Source: Cyanobacteria bacterium FACHB-63 (GTDB lineage: Bacteria > Cyanobacteriota > Cyanobacteriia > Leptolyngbyales > Leptolyngbyaceae). Taken from it: a DNA stretch of 64,000 nucleotides. The stretch lies in contig JACJNX010000061.1 of NCBI GenBank assembly GCA_014695255.1, positions 310,001-374,000 of the forward strand, read 5' to 3'. The notes below the pieces were generated by a model. It ran no database searches. It was not told the origin of the DNA and worked only from the letters and a program-made list of their open reading frames with translations. Positions 52,102-61,434 of this stretch are shown piece after piece. Position 1 is the first letter of the stretch. Each line of letters begins with the position of its first letter. The position numbers and the translations under genes were made by a program.

Positions 52102-52419
52102 ATGAGTCCTTTGAAAAAAACCTACGTCTTGAAGCTGTATGTTGCGGGCAATACACCAAACTCGGTTCGTGCGCTAAAGACACTGAATAATATTCTTGAA
52201 AAGGAGTTTCAAGGTGTTTATGCGCTGAAAGTCATTGACGTGCTAAAAAATCCGCAGCTAGCCGAAGAAGACAAAATTCTTGCAACACCCACATTGGCGA
52301 AAATTCTACCCCCACCTGTGCGTAAAATTATTGGAGATTTGTCCGATCGAGAAAAAGTTTTGATTGGACTTGATTTGCTCTACGAAGAATTACGCGAAGA
52401 AGAAATTGATGCAGAATAA
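52102..52419 (+). CDS. kaiB: Circadian clock protein KaiB
   Basis: 105-aa fold-switching protein that binds the KaiC CI ring at night, sequesters KaiA and signals to SasA/CikA. Canonical sequence: [89 protein letters not shown]. The acidic tail ([11 protein letters not shown]) is usual. 66 bp after kaiA and 124 bp before kaiC. Confidence 0.98.
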   Translation: MSPLKKTYVLKLYVAGNTPNSVRALKTLNNILEKEFQGVYALKVIDVLKNPQLAEEDKILATPTLAKILPPPVRKIIGDLSDREKVLIGLDLLYEELREEEIDAE

Positions 52420-52543
52420 ATCAGCCCAACAAAGCCTGATCAAACTTCTTGTTTACAGGTTTTGTGGTAAATAAGTGGATCAGATTCGTTTTAATTCCTT
52501 TGATAATAAGGAGCTTGCTCCGTTTGTTTGACATCCTAACCCT

Positions 52544-54100
52544 ATGACTTCGAGCAACCCGACCGAACAACGTAACCCTCCGCAGCTTACCGGTGTCCAG
52601 AAAATCCGCACGATGATTGAAGGCTTTGACGATATTAGTCATGGCGGTTTACCGATTGGTCGGACGACTTTAGTAAGTGGCACTTCTGGCACTGGAAAAA
52701 CGCTGATTGCAGTTCAATTTATCTACAACGGTATTACTCAGTTTGATGAAGCAGGCGTATTCGTGACGTTTGAAGAATCGCCCGCCGATATTATCAAAAA
52801 TGCCTTTAGCTTCGGCTGGGATCTGCAAAAATTTATTGATGAAGGAAAGCTGTTTATTCTCGATGCTTCTCCTGATCCAGAGGGTCAAGATGTCGTTGGA
52901 AATTTTGATTTATCAGCGTTAATCGAACGCATCCAGTATGCAATTCGCAAATACAAAGCGAAGCGGGTGTCGATCGATTCAGTGACGGCTGTGTTTCAGC
53001 AGTATGATGCGGCATCGGTGGTGCGGCGCGAGATTTTCCGCTTGGTAGCGCGGCTCAAACAAGTGGGCGCAACGACGATTATGACTACCGAGCGCATCGA
53101 GGAATATGGTCAGGTGGCGCGGTTTGGGGTAGAGGAATTTGTTTCGGACAACGTTGCGATCGTGCGAAATGTGCTGGAAGGCGAGCGGCGTAGAAGAACG
53201 ATCGAGATTCTGAAACTGCGCGGTACGACTCATATGAAAGGCGAGTATCCGTTCACGATTACGAATCAGGGAATTAATATCTTCCCGTTGGGTGCGATGC
53301 GTCTGACTCAGCGATCATCGAATGTGCGCGTCTCGTCAGGCGTAAAAACGCTCGATGAAATGTGCGGCGGCGGCTTCTTCAAAGATTCGATCATTCTGGC
53401 AACGGGCGCAACCGGAACCGGAAAAACGCTGCTAGTCAGCAAGTTTTTGCAGGAAGCCTGTACCAGGGGCGATCGAGCAATTCTGTTTGCTTACGAAGAG
53501 TCTCGCGCTCAATTATCGAGAAATGCTTATTCGTGGGGCATTGACTTTGAGGATTTAGAGCAAAAAGGGTTGCTCAAAATTATTTGCGCGTATCCAGAGT
53601 CGGCGGGGCTTGAGGATCACTTGCAAATTATTAAATCTGAAATTGCAGAATTCAAGCCGTCTCGAATTGCGATCGATTCGCTTTCGGCGCTGGCAAGAGG
53701 GGTGAGTAATAATGCGTTTCGTCAGTTTGTGATTGGCGTGACTGGATTCGCGAAGCAAGAAGAGATTACAGGTTTCTTCACGAATACCACCGATCAATTT
53801 ATGGGGTCGCATTCGATCACAGATTCGCATATCTCGACGATTACCGACACAATTATCATGCTGCAATATGTCGAAATTCGAGGGGAAATGTCGAGAGCGC
53901 TAAACGTGTTTAAGATGCGCGGATCTTGGCACGATAAAGGAATTCGAGAATATACAATCAGCGATCAAGGACCTGAGATTAAGGATTCGTTCCGTAATTT
54001 TGAGCGAATTATTAGTGGGTCGCCGACGCGCGTTGCTGTCGATGAGAAGAGCGACCTATCTCGGATTACAAAAGGGTTGCGAAGCGAGGATAAGGGTTAA
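52544..54100 (+). CDS. kaiC: Circadian clock protein KaiC
   Basis: Hexameric autokinase, autophosphatase and ATPase at the core of the cyanobacterial clock. 518 aa, one shorter than the Synechococcus protein with the same numbering at the N-terminus. CI has Walker A GTSGTGKT (46-53) and catalytic Glu77-Glu78 (TFEESP); CII has GATGTGKT. The phosphorylation sites are kept as Ser431 and Thr432 in DSHISTITDT. The C-terminal A-loop and KaiA-binding tail (FERIISGSPTRVAVDEKSDLSRI) are present, so the oscillator should be complete. Ends before a strong bidirectional terminator. Confidence 0.99.
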   Translation: MTSSNPTEQRNPPQLTGVQKIRTMIEGFDDISHGGLPIGRTTLVSGTSGTGKTLIAVQFIYNGITQFDEAGVFVTFEESPADIIKNAFSFGWDLQKFIDEGKLFILDASPDPEGQDVVGNFDLSALIERIQYAIRKYKAKRVSIDSVTAVFQQYDAASVVRREIFRLVARLKQVGATTIMTTERIEEYGQVARFGVEEFVSDNVAIVRNVLEGERRRRTIEILKLRGTTHMKGEYPFTITNQGINIFPLGAMRLTQRSSNVRVSSGVKTLDEMCGGGFFKDSIILATGATGTGKTLLVSKFLQEACTRGDRAILFAYEESRAQLSRNAYSWGIDFEDLEQKGLLKIICAYPESAGLEDHLQIIKSEIAEFKPSRIAIDSLSALARGVSNNAFRQFVIGVTGFAKQEEITGFFTNTTDQFMGSHSITDSHISTITDTIIMLQYVEIRGEMSRALNVFKMRGSWHDKGIREYTISDQGPEIKDSFRNFERIISGSPTRVAVDEKSDLSRITKGLRSEDKG

Positions 54101-54123
54101 CGATCGTCCCCCCAAAGGAAACA

Positions 54124-54155
54124 AAAAAGCGAGGAGATTAATCTCCTCGCTTTTT
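54124..54155. terminator. Bidirectional terminator between kaiC and tsf
   Basis: Perfect 32-bp palindrome with 16-bp arms; the outer A/T bases give T-runs on both strands. It serves the convergent kaiC and tsf transcripts. Confidence 0.93.
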
Positions 54156-54172
54156 ACATATCAATCAAATCC

Positions 54173-54835
54173 TTACTTTCCGCCTGCCATCTGTGCAGCA
54201 ACTTCTGCGGCGAAGTCGGTTTCTTCCTTCTCGATGCCTTCACCCAAAACAAAGCGAACAAAGCGACGAATCCGAATATTTTCGCCGAGTTGCGCGATGT
54301 TCTGTTTCACCAATTCTTCAACGGTGATATTCGGGTCTTTGATGTAAGGCGTGGGCAACAGGCACATTTCATTCAGGCGCTTATCGATCCGACCTTGAAC
54401 GATCTTTTCTTTAATGTTGTCGGGCTTGCCAGCGATATCATCTTTGCCCATCTCGATCGATTTTTCCCGATCCACAATTTCTGCCGGGATATCTTCAACG
54501 CGGACATACTCCACATTCGCGCTTGCGGCAATCTGCTTAGCAATATTCCGAACTAACTCTTTGAACGCATCGTTACGCGCCACAAAGTCGGTTTGGCAGT
54601 TCACTTCTACCAACACACCGATCCGTCCGCCGATGTGAATATAGCTGTCAACCAGACCTTCAGCCGTGATTTTGCCTTCTTTCTTGCCCGCCGACGCAAT
54701 CCCCTTCTTCCGAAGCCAATCGATCGACTTTTCCATGTCGCCGCCGTTTTCGGTCAGCGCTTTCTTACAATCCATCATCCCTGCGCCCGTTTTTTCGCGC
54801 AGTTCTTTCACCGCTTTTGCTGAAATGTCTGCCAT
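54173..54835 (-). CDS. tsf: Elongation factor Ts
   Basis: Nucleotide exchange factor for EF-Tu. 220 aa, the short cyanobacterial/plastid form. N-terminal UBA-like domain [45 protein letters not shown], then the [14 protein letters not shown] core with the TDFV motif that contacts EF-Tu. The C-terminal part has a single core subdomain. 61 bp after rpsB; the rpsB-tsf order is the common one. Confidence 0.98.
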   Translation of the reverse strand: MADISAKAVKELREKTGAGMMDCKKALTENGGDMEKSIDWLRKKGIASAGKKEGKITAEGLVDSYIHIGGRIGVLVEVNCQTDFVARNDAFKELVRNIAKQIAASANVEYVRVEDIPAEIVDREKSIEMGKDDIAGKPDNIKEKIVQGRIDKRLNEMCLLPTPYIKDPNITVEELVKQNIAQLGENIRIRRFVRFVLGEGIEKEETDFAAEVAAQMAGGK

Positions 54836-54896
54836 TTGCCTCAGTTCCCAATGTCTTTAGAGAGGATGGAGGAGAATACTTCTCCTCCACATTGTC

Positions 54897-55685
54897 CTAT
54901 GATTCTGTGCTTTCTTCGTCTTCCGAAGCTTCAGCTTCAGTTTCGTCGTACTCGTACTCTTCTTCTACGCCTTCGTAGTCGTACTCTTCTTCGGCTTCGA
55001 GCTGACCGTGACGACCCTCGTAGATGGCATCCGCTAAGCGTCCGACGATCAGCTTGATCGATCGAATCGCGTCATCGTTTGCCGGAATGGGCACATCGAC
55101 GGTGTCCGGATCGCAGTTGGTGTCAAGTAACGCCACGATCGGAACATTCAACTTCAAACATTCTTGAACTGCATTGTACTCCCGACGCTGATCGACCATG
55201 ATGATCACATCAGGCAGCTTCCGCATATTCTTAATCCCGCCCAAGTATTTCTGGAGGCGCTCCAATTCTCGACGCAGCACCGATGCTTCTTTCTTCGGCA
55301 GCAGAGCAAGTGCGCCTGTTTCTTCGCGACGCTCTAGATCTTTGAGGCGCTCAACGCGGGTTTTGATCGTTGCCCAGTTCGTGAGCATTCCACCTAGCCA
55401 GCGCTGGTTGACGTAATATGCACCGCAACGACTTGCTTCTTGAGCGATAATGCCCGCAGCTTGACGCTTTGTGCCGATGAATAAGAATTTTTTCCCTTGT
55501 TCTGATGCAGTCCGCACATAGTTATATGCGCTGTCCATCAATTGAGCGGTCTGCACCAGGTCAATGATGTGTACACCGTTGCGAGAGGTGTAGATGTAGG
55601 GACTCATTTTGGGATTCCATCTGCGGGTCTGATGCCCAAAGTGGACTCCCGACTCAAGTAGCTGAGCCAATGAAACAACTGGCAT
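54897..55685 (-). CDS. rpsB: 30S ribosomal protein S2
   Basis: uS2, 262 aa. [43 protein letters not shown], then [45 protein letters not shown] and [22 protein letters not shown]. An acidic Glu/Tyr-rich tail of about 40 residues ([17 protein letters not shown]) follows the conserved part, as in other cyanobacteria. Start ATG 55685; an 11-codon upstream extension is rejected. Confidence 0.98.
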   Translation of the reverse strand: MPVVSLAQLLESGVHFGHQTRRWNPKMSPYIYTSRNGVHIIDLVQTAQLMDSAYNYVRTASEQGKKFLFIGTKRQAAGIIAQEASRCGAYYVNQRWLGGMLTNWATIKTRVERLKDLERREETGALALLPKKEASVLRRELERLQKYLGGIKNMRKLPDVIIMVDQRREYNAVQECLKLNVPIVALLDTNCDPDTVDVPIPANDDAIRSIKLIVGRLADAIYEGRHGQLEAEEEYDYEGVEEEYEYDETEAEASEDEESTES

Positions 55686-55849
55686 GAATTGATCTCCTAG
55701 TTCGGGTTTATCGTCCATTCAGAAAGCAGCGATTCCGTTGGAATGCACCACCCGAAATTCTGAATGTGAGAGTTTTAACAGCTTATCTAGGGTAACACAG
55801 GAACGGGTTTGATAACCTGGAGGCAGTTTGGGTTTCTAAGGATGGTTAA

Positions 55850-56380
55850 ATGCTTCAGATTCCGACACAGGTAGATGTGGTGATTACGGTTTTGGGAGGA
55901 GTATTAAGCGTGATCGCGGCGTTTCGGGTTCCGCGCCGGGAACTCGATCGGGTGCCGCTGTCTGGGCTGGCATTGCTGTGGATTGTGTATGTGCTAGCGG
56001 GCGGGGGACTGGCTGCTTCGCGGGTGGCGTTTGGCGTTTGGGTTTGTGCGGCGCTGGCGGCGCTGGCAGTCGCGGTTGGATCGTCGCTTCAGTTGGGCAG
56101 AAGTGGGTTAGTGGTGCTTAGTTTGGCGGGGGTGAGCGCGATCGCAGGAGTGCTGCTGCGGGATCAGAACGCGGAGTTGGCGCGGTGGAGTGCGGCGGGG
56201 TTGGTGGCGACGGGTTTATGGCTGTGGGCGGTTGGGGGAGCGAAGTATCGGATGGAGCGGGCAGGATTTCGGCGATCGTCTGTGATGTGGACATTAGCAG
56301 CGATCGGCTGGGAGGGCTTGTGGGTGGGATGGTTGATCAACAAGTTTGTTGTGTCGCAGGTGGGAGGCTGGTTGTTTTAG
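55850..56380 (+). CDS. Hypothetical membrane protein, 176 aa
   Basis: Unknown function. Five or six hydrophobic helices (VVITVLGGVLSVIAAF; GLALLWIVYVLAGGGLAASRVA; VWVCAALAALAVAVG; LVVLSLAGVSAIAGVLL; LVATGLWLWAVGG; WTLAAIGWEGLWVGWLI). AAGGATGG precedes the ATG at good distance. The DNA is visibly richer in G (many GGG and GCGG runs) than neighbouring genes. Divergent from rpsB and convergent with the response regulator gene. No family recognised. Confidence 0.65.
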   Translation: MLQIPTQVDVVITVLGGVLSVIAAFRVPRRELDRVPLSGLALLWIVYVLAGGGLAASRVAFGVWVCAALAALAVAVGSSLQLGRSGLVVLSLAGVSAIAGVLLRDQNAELARWSAAGLVATGLWLWAVGGAKYRMERAGFRRSSVMWTLAAIGWEGLWVGWLINKFVVSQVGGWLF

Positions 56381-56413
56381 TAGAGACAACTGCTTCGATG
56401 CGATCGACTCCCA

Positions 56414-57148
56414 TTATCCAAATCGATAGCCAAATCCGCGAACAGTTATAATGTATTGCGGTGTACTTGGATTAAGTTCTAGCTTCTCGCGCAACCAGCG
56501 AATATGCACATCTACGGTTTTAGAATCGCCTAGATAGCTCATTCCCCAGACTTGCTCTAACAGTTGTTCTCGCGAGAACACGCGGCGCGGATTGTTCATG
56601 AACAGTTCTAACAGAGAGAACTCTTTCGGCGATAGATTGATTTCTTCTTGCCGGACAACAACGCGATACTCTTGCAGATACAGCGTGATGTCTTCGTATT
56701 GCAGAATCGGCTGTGTTTCGGGTTGGTCTTGCGATCGACGGCGTAGCAATGCTCGACAGCGTGCAATTAGTTCTCTCAGTCCAAAGGGCTTAGTGAGATA
56801 GTCATCTGCACCAACTTCTAGACCAACAACAATATCAGTTTCACTGGTGCGGGCACTGAGTATCAGGATTGGAACTGTGTTTCCTCGCTGACGCAAAATT
56901 CGACAGAGATCCAGTCCACTGATGCGAGGCAACATCAGATCGAGAATGATCAGATCGATCGCTGGATCTTCGGGTTTTAGGGATTCAATGATATCAAGCG
57001 CTTGCTGTCCATCTCTGGCTGTCAAGACTCGATATCCTTCTTGAGTGAGGGCTGAAGTGAGGGATTCGAGAATTACAGCTTCATCGTCAATCACTAAGAT
57101 AGAGGCTTGATAAAAACTAGGCGTAATGGATAATCCAGGCGATCGCAT
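56414..57148 (-). CDS. OmpR/PhoB-family response regulator
   Basis: Two-component DNA-binding regulator, 244 aa. Receiver: ILVIDDEAVILESL, phosphoacceptor Asp in IILDLMLPRISGLDLCR, switch Thr/Ser in ILSARTSE, Lys in LTKPFGLREL. Winged helix: INLSPKEFSLLELFMNNPRRVFSREQLLEQVWG and KTVDVHIRWLREKLELNPSTPQYIITVRGFGYRF. It has an N-terminal extension of 15 residues. No cognate kinase lies next to it; I do not equate it with RpaA or RpaB. A 22-bp palindrome lies 96 bp upstream of its start. Confidence 0.93.
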   Translation of the reverse strand: MRSPGLSITPSFYQASILVIDDEAVILESLTSALTQEGYRVLTARDGQQALDIIESLKPEDPAIDLIILDLMLPRISGLDLCRILRQRGNTVPILILSARTSETDIVVGLEVGADDYLTKPFGLRELIARCRALLRRRSQDQPETQPILQYEDITLYLQEYRVVVRQEEINLSPKEFSLLELFMNNPRRVFSREQLLEQVWGMSYLGDSKTVDVHIRWLREKLELNPSTPQYIITVRGFGYRFG

Positions 57149-57243
57149 AAGTGAGCCATGAACAGTGGTTCAGCGATCGAGCAAACTGTTCAGAGTTGTC
57201 AATCGGTGGAAACTTGAAGAACATTTACAATAGGGGTTAATCT

Positions 57244-57265
57244 GGGTTTGTTCGCGAACAAACCC
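57244..57265. promoter_or_regulatory. Perfect 22-bp palindrome upstream of the response regulator
   Basis: Arms of 11 bp centred on TTCGCGAA, with outer GGGTTTG/CAAACCC. It lies in the region between the GTPase gene 3' end side and the regulator start. It could be an operator, a hairpin terminator or a REP-like copy. Confidence 0.4.
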
Positions 57266-57399
57266 TTCAATACAATAAACAAACTCGCGATGCTCAAGGT
57301 TAATCCGAATTTAAAACTAGATTAAGCTTTAATTATTCGGAATCATCGAATGAATGGTTTGGTTGTGCTAGAAACACACAACTTGTAAGGGTCTGTGCT

Positions 57400-59283
57400 T
57401 CACTTCGGAGATTGTTGCTCACGGCTGAGATAGTTGTGATAGCGGGCTTCAAGCTGGTCGATCGCTAAGTTCTGCGTCCAGTATTCGGTCAGTGCATGAC
57501 CAAACGCCCAAGCGACTCGATCGGGAGTGGCTGTGTTATCTACAATCAAATTCCACAGTGATCTAAGGTCAAGCGGGATTTTAGGTTGTAGCAGTGTGTA
57601 GAGATCGTAAGTCATTTGCAGTTTGCCAATGACGATCGGCAATTGTTCGATCGGAATGCGTTCGGCTAAGAGAAATGCAAGCGCGGGTGAACCTGTTGTG
57701 ATTTCTGAGATGAATCGCAGAATGGGACTTTTTAGAAAGGTAGTTAGACCTTGAGTCGTTGCCATTTGGAAGGTGTAGCGATCGATAATCTTTGCTGCTG
57801 CAACACTTCGAGCATCAATGTTTCGCAGAAATCGAGCAAGACGCGCTTGTTTAGCAGGATCGATCGTGTTGAGAATTGACATTGAGAGGGTATCTACTCC
57901 CCAGGGTTCACGATTGTTCCCAAGAGTCACAAGCGGCAGAACAAATGAGCAAACATGACTTAGAACTTCCTGACGGTAGGCAACCGCTTCACGAATCGAG
58001 ATTTCTTTGGATCGATCGCCGAATTGCCAGTTGTAGGGTGGGTTCCATTCGCGAATTGGACGTAAGCGATCGACTTGGGTGACGACTGCAATAGTGGGTA
58101 ATGAGAGCGATCGTAGTTCATTCAGAAAGTCTAAGTCCATCTGTAAAGCTGGATCGAGTGCGGGTGTTATCAATAGCACTAGATCAGTGTTTTTTGCATA
58201 GTCTAATACTCGATCGCGTAGTTCAGGACGCTCTACTTGTTCATATCCAGGTGTGTCCCAAAGTGTAAGTGTATCTCCGGTTTCTGTTTGCCATTGATAG
58301 TCTTGAATCTGATCGGTTGAAGGAAGCGCATCAACTTGGGCTTGAGCTTCGACAAACAAAGTATTGATCACACTGCTTTTTCCGGCTCCGGTGCGACCAA
58401 CTAGCAATAGGCTTACAGGCTTTTGTTCGACGACATCAGTTGGATTAGCTTGAGCAATGATGTCTCGTAGGGTTTGAAACTTAGGTGTAGCAGGTTGCTC
58501 GATCGTTGTTAAAGCTGGAGGAGTTGTGCCACTGTAAAGCGCGATCGCTTGTCGAGCTAAGTTTCGCAGTGCGGCTTCTCGCAATAGCTGACTGAGATTG
58601 CCTAAGAGTTCTTGTGTGGCTTGATTGCCGCTACGCTGTGTAACGGTTTTGGTTACTGCTACGGCTGGATTGAGTAGCCATTGTGCCCAACTCCAAGCTT
58701 TCCAAAGTTTTCGTGCGGAAGGTTCAAGTTTTTGATAAATTTCGTAAGCTTGCACTGCTTGTCCAACCGTGACTTGATTGAGCACAGGGGATAGTTGGCG
58801 TATCCATTGATCTAAGTCATCGACTGTTCCGCGCAACAATGTGTAAGCTTGTGGAAGATAGATGTTTAATAAGGGTTTTTGGGCTTCTGGATAGTAGACT
58901 GATGCGATCGCTCGAATCATGCTTAAACAACGCTGCCAAAAGGTATTCCAGTCTTCCCAGAGCGGCGAATCAGATTGTGCTTCAGTCAGAATCTTTTGGA
59001 CTTCGGCTTCAACTTTCCGGGTAATTTCAGTTGCGGGTGAATCCGTTAACTCGGTTGCTTCTTCGGATAGTTCGGCAACAATGGCTTCGACTTGCTGTAA
59101 GGCGGGCTGTGTCCATTTCACCAACAACCATCGCCAACCGAAGAAGATCAATCCGACGATCGCCCAAATCCAGCTAATGCCCCACTCTTGAATCTGCAAG
59201 CCTGCGGCAATGAGCAGAAATCCGACCACAAGCGCGATCGGGAGGGCTAACACAATCCACTGCCAAATCCGCAATCGCACCAT
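57400..59283 (-). CDS. Membrane-anchored GTPase with Era-like G domain
   Basis: 627-aa protein. Two N-terminal membrane helices (IVLALPIALVVGFLLIAAG; WIWAIVGLIFFGWRWLL), a helical cytosolic region of about 230 residues, then a TRAFAC-class G domain: G1 GRTGAGKSSV, G3 WDTPGYEQ, G4 VTQVDRLRP. The C-terminal 180 residues are helical with hydrophobic patches. It is similar in plan to bacterial membrane GTPases of the dynamin/DUF697 type; the exact role is unknown. It follows the era gene by 63 bp on the same strand. Confidence 0.8.
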   Translation of the reverse strand: MVRLRIWQWIVLALPIALVVGFLLIAAGLQIQEWGISWIWAIVGLIFFGWRWLLVKWTQPALQQVEAIVAELSEEATELTDSPATEITRKVEAEVQKILTEAQSDSPLWEDWNTFWQRCLSMIRAIASVYYPEAQKPLLNIYLPQAYTLLRGTVDDLDQWIRQLSPVLNQVTVGQAVQAYEIYQKLEPSARKLWKAWSWAQWLLNPAVAVTKTVTQRSGNQATQELLGNLSQLLREAALRNLARQAIALYSGTTPPALTTIEQPATPKFQTLRDIIAQANPTDVVEQKPVSLLLVGRTGAGKSSVINTLFVEAQAQVDALPSTDQIQDYQWQTETGDTLTLWDTPGYEQVERPELRDRVLDYAKNTDLVLLITPALDPALQMDLDFLNELRSLSLPTIAVVTQVDRLRPIREWNPPYNWQFGDRSKEISIREAVAYRQEVLSHVCSFVLPLVTLGNNREPWGVDTLSMSILNTIDPAKQARLARFLRNIDARSVAAAKIIDRYTFQMATTQGLTTFLKSPILRFISEITTGSPALAFLLAERIPIEQLPIVIGKLQMTYDLYTLLQPKIPLDLRSLWNLIVDNTATPDRVAWAFGHALTEYWTQNLAIDQLEARYHNYLSREQQSPK

Positions 59284-59346
59284 AGGAGACTACCAACGCT
59301 TGTTTCCTTCAGTGTACAAATTTCGATGAGGTCTAACGCACGATCG

Positions 59347-60276
59347 TTAATCTTCTTCTCGATAGCCAAATTCAGCCAGTCTTACCCGCGATTGCCGCCA
59401 TTTCGGCAGCACTTTCACAAATAACTCTAGATGTACTTTGCCCTCGATCAGTTTTTGCATCTGTTCGCGAGCCGCAGTGCCGATCGTCTTAATCATGCTG
59501 CCACCCTTCCCCAGAAGAATTGCTTTTTGTGAAGGACGCTCGACGTTAATTGCGGCAAAAACTCGCGTCAGCTTCGGTTCTTCGACGACTCTTTCGATCG
59601 CGATCGCTACCGAATGCGGCACTTCTTCGCGGGTCAATAGTAGAATTTGCTCTCGGATGAGTTCGCCCATGATGAAGCGCTCTGGCTGATCGGTGACTAG
59701 ATCGGGCGGATAGTAGTAGGGTCCCGGTTCTAGCTTTTCGATGATGGCGGTTTGCAGGGCTTCCATGTGATCGCCTTGAAGCGCTGAGAATTTCGCGATC
59801 GTCCAGCCTCTATTCTCTGCTAATTCCCGATACTGTTGATCTAAAAAATCATCAGACTGCTGATCTGATTTGTTCAAACCTAAAATCACAGGTGTTTCCG
59901 TTTGTTCCAACAGGTCGGCAACATAGCGATCGCCGCCACCTAACTCAACTGAGCAATCCACCACAAATAAGACCACATCGACCGCATCGATCGCGCCTTT
60001 AGCATTCCTGACTAACACCTGTCCGAGTTGATGATGCGGTTTATGAATTCCGGGGGTGTCTACGAAAATAATCTGAGCTTCAGGCGTGGTGAGAATGCCG
60101 CGTAACCGATTGCGCGTGGTTTGTGCGACTGGGGAGGTAATCGCGATCTTTTGACCCACCAGGAAGTTCATAATCGTAGACTTGCCGACATTGGGGCGAC
60201 CAATGATGCCGACAAAGCCCGATCGATAATTTTCGGGTGCAGTGGGAATCGTGAAAATGTCTGTTTCTTCTGACAT
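59347..60276 (-). CDS. era: GTPase Era
   Basis: Essential GTPase for 30S maturation; binds the 16S 3' end. 309 aa. G1 GRPNVGKST, G2 TTRNRLRGI, G3 VDTPGIHKPHHQLG, G4 LNKSD, then KH domain (KAILLGKGGSMIKTIGTAAREQMQKLIEGKVHLELFVKVLPKWR). A short N-terminal extension of 18 residues precedes the G domain. Divergent from pfkA across 78 bp. Confidence 0.97.
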   Translation of the reverse strand: MSEETDIFTIPTAPENYRSGFVGIIGRPNVGKSTIMNFLVGQKIAITSPVAQTTRNRLRGILTTPEAQIIFVDTPGIHKPHHQLGQVLVRNAKGAIDAVDVVLFVVDCSVELGGGDRYVADLLEQTETPVILGLNKSDQQSDDFLDQQYRELAENRGWTIAKFSALQGDHMEALQTAIIEKLEPGPYYYPPDLVTDQPERFIMGELIREQILLLTREEVPHSVAIAIERVVEEPKLTRVFAAINVERPSQKAILLGKGGSMIKTIGTAAREQMQKLIEGKVHLELFVKVLPKWRQSRVRLAEFGYREED

Positions 60277-60354
60277 TCCTAAATCTATTCTGTAATCTTG
60301 GATACTGCTGGTTTCGATCGTACTAAACTCACAGCTTATTCAGTGTATGAGATT

Positions 60355-61434
60355 ATGGCTGAAGTCAAACGAATCGGAATTTTAACGAGTGGTGGTGATT
60401 GTGCAGGTCTGAATGCGGTCATTCGAGCGGTCGTGTTTCGGGCAAGCACATACGGCTGGAAAGTGTTTGGCATCTCACGCGCCACAAATGGACTGATGGC
60501 AAGACCTCCAGAGTTTATCGCGTTGGATATCGAGAAGGTCGATCGCTTTCTCACTCACGGCGGAACTCTGCTTGGAACCACGAACAAAGGCGATCCGTTT
60601 GCATTTCCCATGCCTGATGGACAAGTCATCGATCGCTCTGAAGAAATCATCGAAGGGTATCGGCTGCTGGAACTCGATGCAATTATTGGCATTGGGGGTG
60701 ATGGCAGTATGGCAATCCTTCGCAGACTAGCTCAACAAGGTGGAATGAATTTAATCACCATTCCGAAAACGATCGATAACGATGTTGACATTACCGAACG
60801 ATCGATTGGGTTTGATACCGCAGTAAACATTGCAACGGAAGCACTCGATCGATTACATTTCACAGCCGCAAGTCATTCACGGGCGATGATTCTAGAAGTG
60901 ATGGGACGTGATGCCGGACATATTGCGATGAGTGCGGGTATTGCGGGCGGAGCGGATGTGATTTTGATTCCCGAAATTCCCTACACGATTAGCAATCTGT
61001 GTCGTAAGCTCGATGAGCGTCAAGCACAGGGGAAAAACTATTCGCTGATCATCGTTTCAGAAGCGGTTAAAACAGAGACTGGTGATGCGATTAGCTGTAC
61101 TCATGCTCATGGGGAAATGCGGTATGGCGGAATTGGGCAGTATCTTGCTGAGAGTATTCACGCTTGCAACGGAGCAGAAACCCGCGTAACCGTGCTGGGT
61201 CATGTTCAACGCGGTGGAACGCCTTCACCACTCGATCGCTTGCTTGCAGCAGCGTTCGGAGTGGCGGCAGTGGATTTGATTGCAGCAGGAAGATTCGATC
61301 GCATGGTGGGCTGGCACGATCGACAGGTGATTGATGTGCCGATCCGAGATGCAATTCAGAACTATTGTGTGGTTGATCCAGACAGTACACTGGTGAAGAC
61401 TGCGCGTGGACTGGGAATTTATTTGGGAGACTAA
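60355..61434 (+). CDS. pfkA: 6-phosphofructokinase
   Basis: Glycolytic PFK, 359 aa. ILTSGGDCAGLNAVIRAVV (ATP site), GIGGDGSM (Gly at the position of E. coli Gly104, typical of ATP users), PKTIDNDVDITERSIGFDTAV (catalytic Asp in TIDND), EVMGRDAGHIA and GHVQRGGTPSP. The Lys in PKTIDND (Gly124 in E. coli) is the residue more often seen in PPi-dependent enzymes, so the Gly/Lys combination puts it in the mixed subgroup; ATP use is likely. ATG 60355 preferred over TTG 60298. Its stop overlaps the surE start (TAATG). Confidence 0.93.
   Translation: MAEVKRIGILTSGGDCAGLNAVIRAVVFRASTYGWKVFGISRATNGLMARPPEFIALDIEKVDRFLTHGGTLLGTTNKGDPFAFPMPDGQVIDRSEEIIEGYRLLELDAIIGIGGDGSMAILRRLAQQGGMNLITIPKTIDNDVDITERSIGFDTAVNIATEALDRLHFTAASHSRAMILEVMGRDAGHIAMSAGIAGGADVILIPEIPYTISNLCRKLDERQAQGKNYSLIIVSEAVKTETGDAISCTHAHGEMRYGGIGQYLAESIHACNGAETRVTVLGHVQRGGTPSPLDRLLAAAFGVAAVDLIAAGRFDRMVGWHDRQVIDVPIRDAIQNYCVVDPDSTLVKTARGLGIYLGD

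Noticed and set aside
51142-54100. kaiABC as a novel system
   Set aside because: All three are canonical clock proteins; only the neighbouring hybrid kinase is of new interest.
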